Counted from the stretch's first letter, positions 1-11,656 are shown. The stretch is 64,000 bases of DNA from Anisodus tanguticus (GCA_034509755.1 CM067550.1:10037001-10101000); one strand, 5' to 3'. The notes: generated from the letters alone by a model not told the origin. A program made the numbers and translations.

Positions 1-1545
1 AATATTAGAGTTATATAAAACAACATAGTTGAAATAGTAGGATAATATATACCGAAAAATTCTTTTGTTGCTTGAAAAAATTTCTCAAAAAATATAATAA
101 GTTCGGAAATTTTTACCCAATCACTATCTACGTGACCATATCGTTGTACTCTATTGGATTTTGATTATGAGAGTTGAAAAATAAAATTATAGATTTTCTA
201 TAGTCATAAGCAACAAGTAGTTGCTCGTATAAAGAATTCCACCTAGTAGATACTTCTTCTGAAATTTTTCTATAAGGTAGTCCACAATCGTGACAAATTT
301 TTTTATATTCTTTTCTTCGTTGTACTCTATTACTTTTAAAAATAAAGTTTATAGCAAATTGTATTTTACTAAGAATGTCTTCAAAAAGTGATAGACCATC
401 CTTTAAAATTAAGTTATATATATGGCACGCGCATTTTATATGAAAATGATCTGAAAAAGATGGAGTTAAACTATTTTTTAAAATTGTAATAGCATAATTG
501 TTAGAAGAAGCGTTATCTAATGTAATAGTCATAATTTTATCAGTTATTCCGTAATAATGACACACTTGATAAATATTTTCTGCAATAAAAGTACCAGTGT
601 ACCTATCATCTATATATCTATACGCTAAGATACGTTTTTGCATAGACCATTTATAATCTATCCAATGACAAGTTAATGTTAAATAATCATGACCGCTAGT
701 ACTACGACATATATCAGACGTGATAGATACTTTGCCATTAAAATGATATAATGAATAACGTAAATATTGTTGATATTCATGTGCGAATTTAAATACATTT
801 TTCTTAACAGTTGATCTAGGAAAACCGTTAAAAGCATGATTATATATATCTCTAATGTAATGAATAAAATCGGGGGATGAAGGAAATGAAAAAGGCAAAC
901 CCTCTACAACAACTAATTTTGATATTGCTTCCCTATCTCTATATTTATTGTATTTAGGACCTACAATTTCCCCCCGTCATAGGGTTAATTTGACCCTGTA
1001 CTTGGTCCGGGACAGTATGTGAACCTTGTCCCGATGGAGCAGACGTTTGCGCACCCGGTTTTGAAGCCTCGTATTGGGCATACCTAGCTGGATGAGACCT
1101 TGATACGTGTCATTAAACCCCCCGTCCCACCTTGACCTTTTTTAGTTTTAAATTTTAAAATATCTTTACAAATTTTACATCTAGCTACTTAATTCTCTAC
1201 GTCCCTATCAAAAAATATCCATGCATCTGATTTTAATGGTCGTTTTGCTGGACCTCGTCTCATATTAGGGGGAATAGGAGGCATTTAAGTTGAAGGTGCA
1301 CTAGTGGGTGTGTTGTCATCAACATTAGTGGGTGTATCATCTAGATTATAGTCTAAATTAAAGTCTTCTTGAGTTCCAGAAAATAGCTCATCGTCTAAAT
1401 TTAATGGTATTGTAGGAAAATGTTCAGTATCAACAAAATCATCCCGTGTAGGAATAGGATGACTAGAAGAAGTAACCTTGCCCTTGTTGCCCCTAGTAGA
1501 AGAAACACCCTTACCCTTAAACATACCTCTTAATCCTTCCATTTT
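1..1545 (-). pseudogene. hAT (BED-finger, RICESLEEPER-like) transposase, decayed and partial
   Basis: Reading starts at the ATG near 1542 (MEGLRGMFKGKG) with an acidic, low-complexity N-terminus. A BED zinc finger follows near 1270-1130: AWIFFDRDVEN, then VARCKICKD, separated by an in-frame TAA near 1187. A frameshift follows near 1110. The frame beginning at about 940 is open to 128 and carries the hAT catalytic core: TSDIC near 715, ITLDNASSNN near 510, CACHIYNLILKDG and VSTRWNSLYEQL. A further frameshift near 128 moves the reading to DSDWVKISELIIFFEKFF, which continues to base 1. The C-terminal dimerisation domain would lie to the left, outside the window. The order BED, catalytic Asp blocks and RW motif is diagnostic of plant hAT transposases; the lesions make it a pseudogene. 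Confidence 0.85.
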
Positions 1546-1932
1546 AATTATGATAATAAATAATTAAAGATAATAAAATTAAGTGCGCTAAGTAAAATAA
1601 ACATACAATAATAATTTAATGAAGGAACTAATGTACCAAACGCCGACGTAACGTCGACGTGTAATCGAGAGGTTGCAAATTGAAACTTTGCTCGATGGAA
1701 GATCCTCAAGCTAGTTGCCAACTTCACTCTCAATTCCCAAATGAATAAATAAAATTAAATATTTAGTAAACAATGTAGACTTGTAGAGAGATAGATTGAG
1801 AGATTAGAGAGATTGTAGGAAGATATGTGAGAAAGATAAAAGAAAATGAGTTATTTATAGTTGAAAAATTGGGTTAAAGTGTAAATATAATAACTTATGG
1901 GTTAAAAATAAACATTAAGGGGTAGGGGGGAG

Positions 1933-2005
1933 GCCAAAAATTGCCGTTGCACAACGGCCAAAAATTGCCGTTGCACAACGGCCAAAAATGGCCGTTGGTT
2001 CAACG
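1933..2005. repeat. Three 24 bp tandem repeats, hAT subterminal
   Basis: The unit gccaaaaattgccgttgcac plus aacg occurs perfectly at 1933-1956 and 1957-1980, with a diverged third copy after 1981. Each unit contains the short palindrome CCGTTG/CAACGG. Repeated short motifs near the ends are typical transposase-binding regions in hAT elements; that role is inferred. Confidence 0.8.
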
Positions 2006-2035
2006 GTTATTTTTGCAAATGGGGGGTTGCGGGCT

Positions 2036-2095
2036 CGGGATCGTGATCGGGATCGGGATCGGGCCGGGCCGGGCCGGGCCGGGCCGGGTCGGAAC
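2036..2095. repeat. GC-rich short tandem array near the hAT terminus
   Basis: Runs of gatcgg and then ccggg units repeat back to back, making a sharp GC-rich island in AT-rich DNA. It lies between the 24 bp repeats and the presumed terminus at 2192. Confidence 0.75.
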
Positions 2096-2264
2096 GAGAC
2101 ATTGTCCCGTCCCGGTTTGAGTCCTGATACCGATTTTTTCTACTAGGGTTCGGGGCGTTGTCGGGGCGGGACCGAGCCGTCCCGGCCCACTGGCCAGCTA
2201 TATTTAAAAGAGAATGATTGTTTCTTTTTTTGCAACTCTTTATTTCCAACTTTACACATGACAT

Positions 2265-2417
2265 GTTTAAGACCTCAAGATTAAAAGATATTTTGGTATA
2301 TTTTACATATCTTTAGTTTAAGACTACAAGATTAAAGTATATTTTGGTACATTTTACATATCTTTAGTTTAAGACCACAAGATTCAAAAGTCTTCTTTAC
2401 TTTCTTAAACTTTGTGT
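2265..2417. repeat. 51 bp tandem repeat, about 2.5 copies, MITE-derived
   Basis: Units begin at 2265, 2316 and 2367, each opening with gtttaagac followed by an acaagatt-type motif. The same words recur inside the Stowaway-like element at 30058-30303, so this is probably an internally duplicated MITE remnant. Confidence 0.65.
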
Positions 2418-2429
2418 CAAGTCAAAATT

Positions 2430-2667
2430 AGGCAAACAAATTGGAACAGCTGGAGTATTTGGAAATTGGAGTTGTGTTTGGACATGAATACAACTTGGGA
2501 ATTTTTTTTGTGAGTGATTTGGAGTGAAAAATGTGAAAACGGGTATTTGGAGTTTTTTCGAATTCCGGAATTCAACTTCAAGTTTAACAATTCTATGTCC
2601 AGACATAATTTTGGAATACAATTCCTGAAAAAAAAGTGAAAATTATCCATGGCCAAACGGGCCCTTA
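2430..2667. mobile_element. MITE remnant with one recognisable end
   Basis: The right end, CCATGGCCAAACGGGCCC at 2648-2665, reads in reverse as a GGGCCCGTTTGG-type MITE terminus common in plants. The left end is not clear. No coding capacity is seen. Confidence 0.35.
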
Positions 2668-2749
2668 AACTCCTGCACCCAATTCCTGATTTTTTCATAT
2701 TGTATCCTCTAGTTTTTTTTCTTCTTTTAATTAAACTTTTGGGATGCAG

Positions 2750-5700
2750 TACTCCGGACTACATAACACCAGATGCACCTGCAATTTGTAATGGGCTTGA
2801 TGGTGATAAGGTAATTCTTTTTAACCAGAATGTTAAAAAGTTTGATCCCCCCCCCCTCCCCCCCCCCCCTCCCCCTTTATGATGGCTGTAGTTTCAGTAT
2901 GTCATACTGTGCGTTTTTCCCTTTTTGCCAGGATGAATATACGCCTTGTCCGAAGTCACCTGAGAAGCTTCTAACTGTAGCACGAAAGAGGCCGCGACTG
3001 GGTATGATATACTCTCGTTCTTTGTTATTGAAGGAAATCATTCCATCATTTATTTCATACCAATAATACAATATATATACAAGCCTATAAGATCAATCTA
3101 TGACTATGAATTTGGAAGACTAACCTAATCATATCCTAACTATAGGCTAATTATCTAATCATACTAATTATATAATATCCTCCTTAATTACATAGATGAT
3201 TTTACATAAGGATAATGATATCCATAATTAGCCTTAACAATTATCAATTTCACTTCATTTTTCATATGTGGAATCATTACCAGCTCTATCAAGTTTTAAT
3301 GAAGGAAAATGTTTTCTAGGAAAATAAGTTGGTTTCTTACTTATTTTCTTGTGTTCTGTATGTAAGCAAAATATATTATCCAAAATCATTTGTATATAAT
3401 CTAGACAAATACTATGGGAAGTGGGAGGTAGGGGTGTGGGGTGGTGGGATGGGGGCTACGGGGTGGGGTTGAAGATGAGGTGTGTTGGAGGATGGGGAGA
3501 ACACAATCACTGTGGAATGCCACATGTGGAACTTGTTTTCTCTACTTCCACTAGGGAAGTCATTTTCCTCATTTTCAAGGAACTTGTTTTTTTAGAGAAA
3601 ATATTTTCCAAAGATTGTGACCAACTGAACATGGAAAAATTGGAAAACATTTTCCAGTTCCTCCATACCGAGCACGCTCTTAGAGCTCGTTTGTTATGAG
3701 AGATAAGGGATAATCAATCTTGGATTAAATTCGAGATGTGTTTATCCCATGTTTGGTTGGAATAAAATAATGGTATAATTAATCCCGTGATTAATTATTC
3801 CGGAATTGTAGTGTTATTTTATCCCTGTGGGAGGGTGAAATAACTAATCTTAGAATTAATTATCCTGGGATAACTTGTGTCCAACCAAATGGCCCCTTAC
3901 TCTCTTATTTTATTTTGTTGTTTTTATTCTACTATTGAGGCATGACAAATGCGTTGAGTAAGGTAAGGTTATTGTAAATCTAAGAATGAAGCATAGATGA
4001 ATTACGCCTACGTCTAACATATAAAAAGGGCAGCCCGGTGCACTAAGCTCCCGCTATGCGCAGGGTCCGGGTAAGGGCCGGACCACAAGGGTCTATTGTA
4101 CGTAGCCTTACCTCACATTTCTGCAAGAGGCTGTTTCCACGGCTTGAACCCGTGGAAACAGCCTAGCTCATTCTGATATTAAAGAAATTAAAACAGAATA
4201 TAATATTTGGAAGTTTAAGATGCCATATAATGTACAGTATGAATATCCCTTACGTGATCATAATGTTTTATGACTTCCGAGCTGCTGAAACCTGAAGCTT
4301 CTATTTTAAGCCTTTCTCCTTGTTAGTGTTGGACACCTTTTGAGTCTGTTGATCCATCTCTCTTTCCACTTTAGCATGTTTTAAAGTTTGTTGTGTGCAC
4401 AATTATCTTCCATAATTAATCATAAAATTGTAAATTGACTTTCTTACTGTCTCCTTTCATGATGCCCATCTTTACAGATGTTACATCGGTAACACCTCTT
4501 AGTTCCGATATCACTGGCCAGCAGCAGCTAGCAGATATCCCTACAGATACTTTTGGGACAGACGAAATGAAACCAGAAAAGATAAGTGAGTCAGAAAAGG
4601 GTCCCAGTTATGTGTCACAATCTGCTATTGCTTTAAGGTACCGAGTCATGCCTCCTCCTTGCATTAGAAACCCCTATCTCAGGGATGCTTCTGAGATAGA
4701 TGTTGATCCTTTTGGAAACCGGAGATCAAAGTGCGCAGGTACTGGTCACTGTGTTTGAATAATTGGTGGATTCCATTTTCCACTCCTCCGTCCCAATTTA
4801 TGTGGCACCATTTGGCGTGGCACGGAGTTTAAGAAAGAAGGGAAGACTTTTGAGATGTGCGTCCAAAACAAATCTTATATAAATGTGTGGTTGTAAATCA
4901 TCTCATAAAGTAAAAATATTTCTAAATATAGAAAGGTGTCATTCTTTTTGGGACAGACTAAAAAGAAAATGGTGCCCCATAAATTGGGACAGGGGGAGTA
5001 ACAATTAGTACTTCAATTTTTTTTTAGTGTGTGATCTCCTGTTCTTCGTGGCAGAGTCATTGTTTTTGTTTTCGGTTAAATTCCTAATGGTACTCGTTCT
5101 TTGCACTGTAGGTTTTAACCCTGTAATTTTTGGTAATGATGGTATGTCACGGTATCGGACTGATTTCCATGAAATTGAGGTATGTTTGATGCTTGTATTC
5201 TAGACTCCTACTAATACTTTCTTAATTTTTTTTCAGACCTATCTAAAACCCTTTTATTCTTTCAGCAAATTGGTAGCGGAAACTTCAGCCGTGTATTCAA
5301 AGTCTTTAAGAGAATCGATGGATGTATGTATGCAGTGAAACATAGCACTAAACAGTTACATCAGGACACAGATAGGTGATCTTTCATTTCTTTTAACACT
5401 CTGGCCTATGTGATATGACATAAAAGATTCTCCACAGAGTGTATTTTTCTTGACAAATCTTATACCTAAAAGAATCATTTCCTAAGTCATTTTCTGATGT
5501 CCTGTTGGTCGTTTAGTTAGTAGCATCTAATAGCTGTGGAAATTTGGAGTGAGGCCAGAGTGGTGTTGCGTGGGGTTTGCTAGAAGTTCCAAATATTTGT
5601 TTATTGACATGATATATGGAGTAAGAATGCAATAGAAAATGTCTTACGTCCATAATGTATATATGCTGTTTCTTACATTTGGCATAACGTATTTTCTCCA

Positions 5701-7765
5701 AGGTAGACATTTTCAGTAGTTTTGACCACGGAATTTTTGGTTAATGTCTTCACCAAGGTGAATATCTTATGTCATACCAAACAGGCTGTTAATGTTCAAT
5801 ATAGTTCAGTCATTTTTATGCATTTTGATTGTGTTCTTTCAGGAGAAAGGCTTTGATGGAAGTGCAAGCTTTAGCTGCTTTAGGTAGCATGCTGATCTAC
5901 TTCTGTTGCTGATATTATCATTTTAACTACCACAGAGATTATTATTTCAACATCTTTTCTTATACTTACAGGACCTCAAGAGAACGTAGTTGGCTATTAT
6001 TCTTCTTGGTTTGAAAATGAACACCTTTACATCCAAATGGAGCTCTGTGACCACAGCTTATCCAACAAAAAATATTCTAAACTATATTCCGAGGTAGAAA
6101 TTTTGGAAGCAATGTATCAGGTGCGGCTCTTGTTGGAATCTTAAAGAGCTTTTTTTGTGGCATGTACCAAGTCTGACTGTCTTATAAGTCTGGAAAAAGT
6201 TAGGAGGAAGATATATATCTTGCAAACAAATGATAATTTGTTTCTACCAAAGAGATGATTTTTGACTATGTACGATTGCCAATCATGAAATTTCACCTGC
6301 TAAAATAACTGTGAATTTCCATCTGCTATTTAGGGGAAGCAACTGTAGTAAAGTCAGCACCTAATCTACCCTCCTAATACTTGCAACATGCTCTGTGTTT
6401 CGTAGTGTTTCACGAAAATACATTATCCAAATCTAGTTCCATTCTTGTTGTTTTTACTGGAAGGGTGTTACGTTTATAACTTAATTCTCATTAAATGCAT
6501 AATATAGCCCAAAGGCCAAAAATCCTTCTCTGAATTAGTGCTTGTTGGATTTCACATGAGAAAAGAGGATCAGTCTATAGGTTGTTAAAAAAGAAGAAGA
6601 AGAAGAGAGTATCTGCCTTATATCTGGTATGGAAGCTGACACCATCGATTGTATATGGGTCTAAATAACTCCTTTTTAGTTGGTCGGGAAGCTGTTTTAT
6701 CTCATGTAACCTGGGATTTATTACTATCCTCTAGCTTGAGACATGACCGGAATTGTATTCCAATTTTGAGAGGCAGAAGACCTGTATATATTCTTATAAA
6801 AAAGAAGAGGCAGAGGACCTGTATAGTAAATCTTTTGAGCTTTGGTCCTTGTCTAATAAGTCGCTGAGTTGAGCTTCATTGAAATGCTTTGAGTTCTCCT
6901 ATTGTCTACTGACCTCGTTTTACTTTTGACTCTCCTTTGCTTGCTTTTTGTTCTTGTGCATCTGTGTGTGTTTTATTTGTGGGATGGGAAGGCTGAGGGA
7001 AAACGGTTTTTCAAATTGAGGTCAAAAAATTGATTCTTAAGATGTTTTCTGATATGCAGGTAGCCAAGGCATTGCAATATATACATCAGAGAGGGGTAGC
7101 TCATTTAGATGTAAAGCCAGATAATATTTATGTGAAAAGTGGTGTATATAAGCTTGGTGATTTTGGATGTGCAACTCTTCTTGATAAGAGCCAGCCAATT
7201 GAAGAGGGCGATGCACGTTATATGCCCCAAGAAATACTTAATGAGAACTACGATCATCTTGACAAAGTTGACATATTCTCCTTGGGCGCTGCAATCTATG
7301 AACTTATTAGAGGGTCTCCACTGCCGGAATCAGGGCCTCATTTTCTAAACCTCAGGGAGGGGAAATTGCCTCTTCTTCCGGGTCACTCATTGCAATTTCA
7401 GAATCTACTCAAGGTACTCAGTTGTTCCCTTTTAATAACTTAAATAATCTGTGGAATGATATTTGCCTTTATGCTTCCTATTTCATATGACTTGATCATC
7501 TTTCTTATTGTACACCCAGCATGCTATATATATATATATATATATAATTAAGCTGCAATTAGATGGATGATTTGTTTCGTTGTCTGTGACTGAGTATGAT
7601 AAAGCTAATCCATAATAATCTGTGGAAGCAAATGCTGATTCTCTATGTTCAAATTGTTAATGTTCTCAGGCAATGATGGATCCAGATCCAACACGCCGTC
7701 CTTCTGCAAAAGGTCTTGTGGATAATCCAATCTTTGAAAGATGGCAAAGAAATGCTAACAAATAG
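2750..7765 (+). CDS. WEE1: WEE1 protein kinase, nine 3' coding exons (5' exon missing)
   Basis: Wee1 phosphorylates cyclin-dependent kinases on the inhibitory tyrosine and delays entry into mitosis, notably in the DNA damage checkpoint; it acts in the nucleus. Exons by splice sites and phase: 2750-2810, 2932-3001, 4478-4738, 5112-5179, 5266-5375, 5843-5883, 5972-6120, 7060-7413 and 7670-7765, all with GT-AG borders and matching phases. They encode about 402 residues. The N-terminal part has TPDYITPDAP and CPKSPEKL. The kinase domain has the glycine loop IGSGNFSRVFK, the beta-3 lysine in YAVKHSTK, the catalytic loop HLDVKPDN, GDFGCAT and EEGDARYMPQEIL. It ends RWQRNANK-stop. Plant WEE1 is about 500 aa, so roughly the first 100 residues are absent. 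The first visible exon starts in phase after an AG acceptor, so exon 1 must lie upstream. Kinase motifs are intact. Confidence 0.93.
2847..2877. repeat. Poly-C tract with T interruptions
   Basis: A pyrimidine run, almost all C, lies in the short WEE1 intron between the exons ending at 2810 and starting at 2932. It could serve as the polypyrimidine region of that intron. Length calls in such tracts are error-prone. Confidence 0.8.
3295..3680. mobile_element. MITE of the GAAAATGTTTTC family, copy 1 (WEE1 intron)
   Basis: The left end has gaaggaaaatgttttct and the right end has ggaaaacattttcc followed by a ccataccgagcacgctc-like terminus. Between them are a G-rich centre (ggggtggtgggatgggg) and the block aagtcattttcctcattttc. 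The same order is found at 29033-29373 and 37713-38028. It is noncoding and lies in the 3002-4477 intron of WEE1. Confidence 0.7.
3682..3897. mobile_element. MITE with about 30 bp inverted termini, in WEE1 intron
   Basis: The left arm, gagctcgtttgttatgag then agataagggataa, is matched in inverse by ttatcctgggataacttg then tgtccaaccaaatggcccc at the right. Such a GTTTGGTTGG...GATAA terminus is typical of small plant TIR elements. It abuts the preceding MITE directly. Confidence 0.7.
4028..4142 (+). mobile_element. tRNA-derived SINE (Au/SolS type), 3' truncated
   Basis: It starts gggcagcccggtgcactaag and runs through gggtccgggtaagggccgg and ggtctattgtacgtagcctt to tttccacggcttgaaccc, the box-B-like part of the RNA polymerase III promoter. 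This is the hallmark order of the Au-like SINEs of angiosperms. The usual 3' part is missing. Instead the copy ends in an inverted repeat of its own sequence. It lies sense in the 3002-4477 intron of WEE1. Confidence 0.8.
4128..4164. repeat. Perfect 15 bp inverted repeat at the SINE 3' end
   Basis: Bases 4128-4142 (aggctgtttccacgg) are repeated inverted at 4150-4164 (ccgtggaaacagcct) around a 7 nt loop. The left arm belongs to the standard SINE body and the right arm does not, so the SINE end appears to have been copied back on itself. Confidence 0.9.
4783..4998. mobile_element. Stowaway-type MITE in WEE1 intron
   Basis: The termini are inverse copies: ctcctccgtcccaattta at the left, then tgtggcaccat, and atggtgccccataaattggg then acagggggagta at the right. 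The CTCCCTCCGTCCC end is the Stowaway (Tc1/mariner) MITE signature. It is about 216 bp, noncoding, and lies in the 4739-5111 intron of WEE1. Confidence 0.82.
7525..7546. repeat. (TA)n microsatellite in last WEE1 intron
   Basis: About eleven uninterrupted TA units lie between the last two WEE1 exons. Confidence 0.9.
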
Positions 7766-8160
7766 GTAGCTAGGTAAATCGCTATTTTCTCGGCTTTGTT
7801 GGGAGCTACTTTTGCCAAGACCCAGATTCGAAAGCTGCAGTTTCTCGTACAGCATTCTGGTGTCTATAACCAGCTCTGATAACAGAGATATAGCTCATGT
7901 TAGATGGAGATGAGGGGGAAAAAACAATCTTCCAAACAGGCTATCATGCACCAAATTTTCCCATTTGATGGTGCTATTTTTGCCAAATATTATTGTACTA
8001 TGTATCAAGAGGAAATGTTGTATCCTAATTGGCCAGCAAACTGTGGTTTGTATGGTATCTTTTCTCAAAATGGTGCTTTGGGAGAACCCATTCCAATAAA
8101 TGGGGTTAGATTTTCTTTTTCTTTTTTGAATCTTTTTTGGTGAAAACAACAGATTATGGA
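7766..8160 (+). other. Probable WEE1 3' untranslated region
   Basis: Sequence following the WEE1 stop codon, with no further splice-supported coding. A small open frame at 7904-8143 has no recognisable domain. The UTR end is a guess based on T-rich sequence near 8110-8140. Confidence 0.4.
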
Positions 8161-10042
8161 GTGCCTTCAATGTGATTCTTTGACGTCTAAAAACTAACGT
8201 TCGTTAAGTCATACTTACAAAGAATGTACATGAAACAACCTTAAGTGAAATGAAAAAGCCTAAGAAAATGCATGTTATATGGCGTACATTCAGACCGATT
8301 AGGAAAGGGTTTGAACCTTCTGTTAGAGCTAAAACCCCTATCTAAGGATTAAGGAAATCAGAAGCAACACCATAGTATTTGGCATTGGTATTCACTACAG
8401 GTATCCAACATGGGCATTTTGAAATAGTTTTCTTTATTTACGGCTTTTTCAAAATATTTGATTCTTTTTGCCTTTTTTGGCTTTACTACAACAGCAACAA
8501 TTATCTTGCTTAACCCTCCAATTGATTGACGGTTTGCTTTAAAATTTCTGTATTGGCGCCGCTCGAACAAAAAGCTTTGTTTGATTTGGCGCAATATTGT
8601 AAAGCACCAACGTTAAAATAGCCAAATAGGATTTCTTTTTTCCAAACATCGTCTAATGTTGTAACGAAAAACAATTTACGGTGGAGTTTTCTATTGTCTT
8701 TTTGTCGGAATATCCTCATATTGTCTTAGGCCTTGTTCTCACTCCTATGGTCTGAATTGGATCTAGAAGAATATATTTTTATTCTTAAATTTGTAATTGT
8801 TGTTATTTATTTCGATTATATTTGCGCAATTCAATTAGCTTTGCATCACTAGAACAATAGAAAAACTTCATGATCAAAATGTGTTGTGTTATTTTTGGAA
8901 GGTGCTGGCGGAAAATGCTCCAGCAGCACAAGAAGGACAAGAATAATTCTGACGTTACTACAAAAGATGGAAAAAAGTGACAAGATGTAAGAAAATGACA
9001 TCCAAATTATAAATTAGGATAAAACATTTATATACGATAAAGTTGAGTGGTCAATGCAATGCTAAAGCTCCTTCCTCATTAGGAATAAGTTACAACTATT
9101 CGAGTTAAATAGTCGAAATAATATAAGGAAATAAAAAACAATATTAAAAAGAGGACAAAACACGTATTTTGAGCACAAACAATGATATCCGTAATATTAA
9201 ATATGAGGAGTATATTCTAAGAGCCCTTTTGCTTATCTGATTGAAATTAGCAATAAATATCATGTGCTGATAAACATTTTACAAAGTAAAAATTGACTCT
9301 AAAATAAGTCGTTACGTTTCGAATTAAACGATTGGAGCAGATAATAAATAGTTAATGTATCTAATCTATTTTACTGGATCATTGTTGGAATTTGTTTTAA
9401 AGGTGATTCAAAATTTTAAAACACATTCTGAAAAGACATACATATATTGTGAAAGGTGTTACTCATTCTTTAAAGGATACACTTATTTATTGTAAAAATG
9501 TGTAATCCAATTTTAAGGGTACATTCATTCTTAAAAAGATGTGATTCCCATTTTAAAAACACCTATCACATTGCTGAAGAAAGTTATTACTATTGTAGAT
9601 CTAGATCTTTAGGCTCTTTAGAATTTTTTTTCTCTTCAGTCCGTTTTTTTTTCTTATTCTAAATTCCTACAAAAGCAATCGAGAGATTAAAAGACTTTTT
9701 CGAAACTTCTATTTGAGTATTTCTGAGTGGTTCATTATATCTTGAGAGTAGAATGTCATTTTACTATTTGTATCGAGGTCGCGGCAAAAATCTACTCTAA
9801 AGACAATGCCATCCAGAGCGTACCTTGAACCGATTTTTCAATTTCAACTATATCTTATCTTTATTATTATTATTATTATATTTTGTTTCTCTGTTATTTG
9901 TTCTTTTAATTAATATGATCATCTCTAATATTTTCCAACAAATTTGACCCACAAATGAACTTAATCTGGATCTAGTTTGTTTTTTGGAGTCAAATTTCGA
10001 TCATGAAAACATGGAGCCGAGTCTTGAACATCACATTGAGTA
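8161..10042. other. Gene-free AT-rich stretch
   Basis: No supported gene on either strand. Short open frames on the minus strand between 8358 and 8719 show no family signature. Loosely repeated words (aatttta, gtgtaat-like) occur at 9380-9560 but without clear units. Confidence 0.6.
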
Positions 10043-11154
10043 GGCATGTTTGGAAAGCCACTCTGTAATTGGATTTGGTGTTTACACAGTTTTGACATAA
10101 TTGTCTGACTAAATATTATTTAATCATCATGTAATTGAGTGTAATTATACTCTGTAATTCTCTTTGGGGGTGGGGTGAGAATTACTGGTAATTACATGGT
10201 GTAATTACAATGTTATCTTTTTAATTTCTTTTCTTTTCTTTGTCATATATTTTTTATTTCTTTTATTTTTTATTTATTTTTATTTTTATTTTTATTTTAA
10301 CTTTTTAAATTCTTTTTTAAAATATTATTCTTTTTACATATTTTTGAAATATTTTATGTTTCATTTCTCAACCTTTAGTTCACGTGCTTCTACATAATTT
10401 CTCATATTTTACTTCTTATTCATTTTCTATATTTGTTTTTTATTTCACTTGCTATGTTATCTATCTTATTTATTTTCATTTCACTTAGCTATGTTATTTT
10501 TTATTTTAAAAACACTTCCTAATCTTACAAAGCATAAATCATCCACAAACTTGGCTTATAATAGTGATATCATTAAAGTTGAATTTCGTTGTTGGATGAT
10601 ATTATATACATGCATTGTTTTTACCGAGTGATGCTAGAATTAATATATTATTTTTAACATTAAAATAATATTATGAAAATATGACTGTAAATATTTTTTT
10701 GTCAATGTATTGTCCATGACGTTATTGCGAAATGTGTGTATATTTAGAAGTTCTTATTAATTGGTTCAATTAAAGTATTATTTATTTTGTACATATCAAG
10801 TTTTTTTCACAATATTAGTTACTAATTTATAATTTGAGTACTATATTTTCGAAATAATACATATCTTGAATACATAACTATAGATAAAATTGAGTAATAT
10901 TTTCTGGGATACACTGGGTATGTTGTTGTATTTTTTATATAAACTTATATTTGTCAAACATTAACGTTTAGTTGTTCATAATTAACTTTTATTTTAAAAT
11001 TTATAATATCTAACTGTGTAATTACACTTGTGCAACTAAACAATACGCTTGTAATTACACTGTAATTATGTTATAACAAATAAACATATCGTTGTAGTTA
11101 CTACCCTAGTAATTACACCCATTCCAATTACCAGGTGGCTTTCCAAACAGACCC
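10043..11154. mobile_element. Noncoding TIR element, 1.1 kb
   Basis: The left end, ggcatgtttggaaagccac then tctgtaattgg, is the inverse of the right end, ccaattaccaggtggctttc then caaacagaccc. Subterminal tgtaattac words recur on both sides. TA flanks both ends. The GGnCTGTTTGGAAAG terminus resembles Tourist-type (PIF/Harbinger) or other small TIR families. The interior is very AT-rich with no transposase, so it is non-autonomous. Confidence 0.78.
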
Positions 11155-11386
11155 TAAAGAACTCTTATTATCTAATAAACCTACTACCCCATCCCAATTA
11201 TTTTCTTTCATTATTTCTCTTTAAAATGTAACAAATAAATTAATAAATTATGATTAATGAACTCCTTAAGTAACTTTCACGTATAGACAAAATTTGAACC
11301 TAATTGCTGCCTAATGCAGAATCTAATGTCTTGTCATGTTGTTTCTTGTCGAGGGACAAGAATTTTCGGATTACCCCGATCAAGAA

Positions 11387-11562
11387 TGATAGAATATTAT
11401 CATATCTTGTATATTATCATTGATAGAATATTATCATATTTTGTATATCTTTTATATTAGGTAAATTTATATTTCAATTGTAATTAGGAAGAGTTTGTAG
11501 CCATGTAACACTATATATATTGTACACAATAATCAATAAAAAGCAAGAAACATATTGCTACA
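11387..11562 (+). repeat. 5' LTR of Copia 1
   Basis: It starts TGATAGAATATTATC and ends CTACA. At 176 bp it is 12 bp shorter than its partner, which has a ttagtcacctaat-like segment missing here. It contains ctatatatattgtacac, a likely TATA region. The primer binding site TGGTATCAGAAGCC begins at 11563. Confidence 0.9.
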
Positions 11563-11576
11563 TGGTATCAGAAGCC
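11563..11576 (+). other. Primer binding site of Copia 1 (initiator Met-tRNA)
   Basis: TGGTATCAGAAGCC directly follows the LTR and matches the usual plant Copia site complementary to the 3' end of initiator methionine tRNA (TGGTATCAGAGC class). Confidence 0.85.
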
Positions 11577-11656
11577 AAACCCCCCTCGGCAGCCCTCTTC
11601 CTCGGCAGCCCTCTCCCTTCTTTCTTCGACTTTCCTCTCTTCCTCTCAAATTTTCA

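Larger units (their letters stand above)
1..2192 (-). mobile_element. hAT DNA transposon, 5' portion, cut by the left edge
   Basis: On the minus strand this stretch reads as a probable terminal inverted repeat, then GC-rich and 24 bp subterminal repeats, then a BED zinc finger and the RNase-H-like core of a hAT transposase running off base 1. The right boundary is put at 2192 because the minus strand begins there with CAGTGGGCCGGGACGG, a hAT-like terminus. The partner end is outside the window, so the 8 bp target duplication (candidate gccagcta at 2193-2200) cannot be confirmed. Frameshifts and a stop in the transposase show it is not autonomous. It lies just upstream of the first visible WEE1 exon, so it may sit in WEE1 intron 1. 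Confidence 0.75.

Noticed and set aside
1933..2005. CRISPR-like array
   Set aside because: The 24 bp units are directly adjacent with no spacers and lie in a hAT subterminal region of a plant genome.
7139..7348. 69-codon frame within the WEE1 kinase exon
   Set aside because: Out-of-frame shadow of the exon that codes HLDVKPDN and GDFGCAT.
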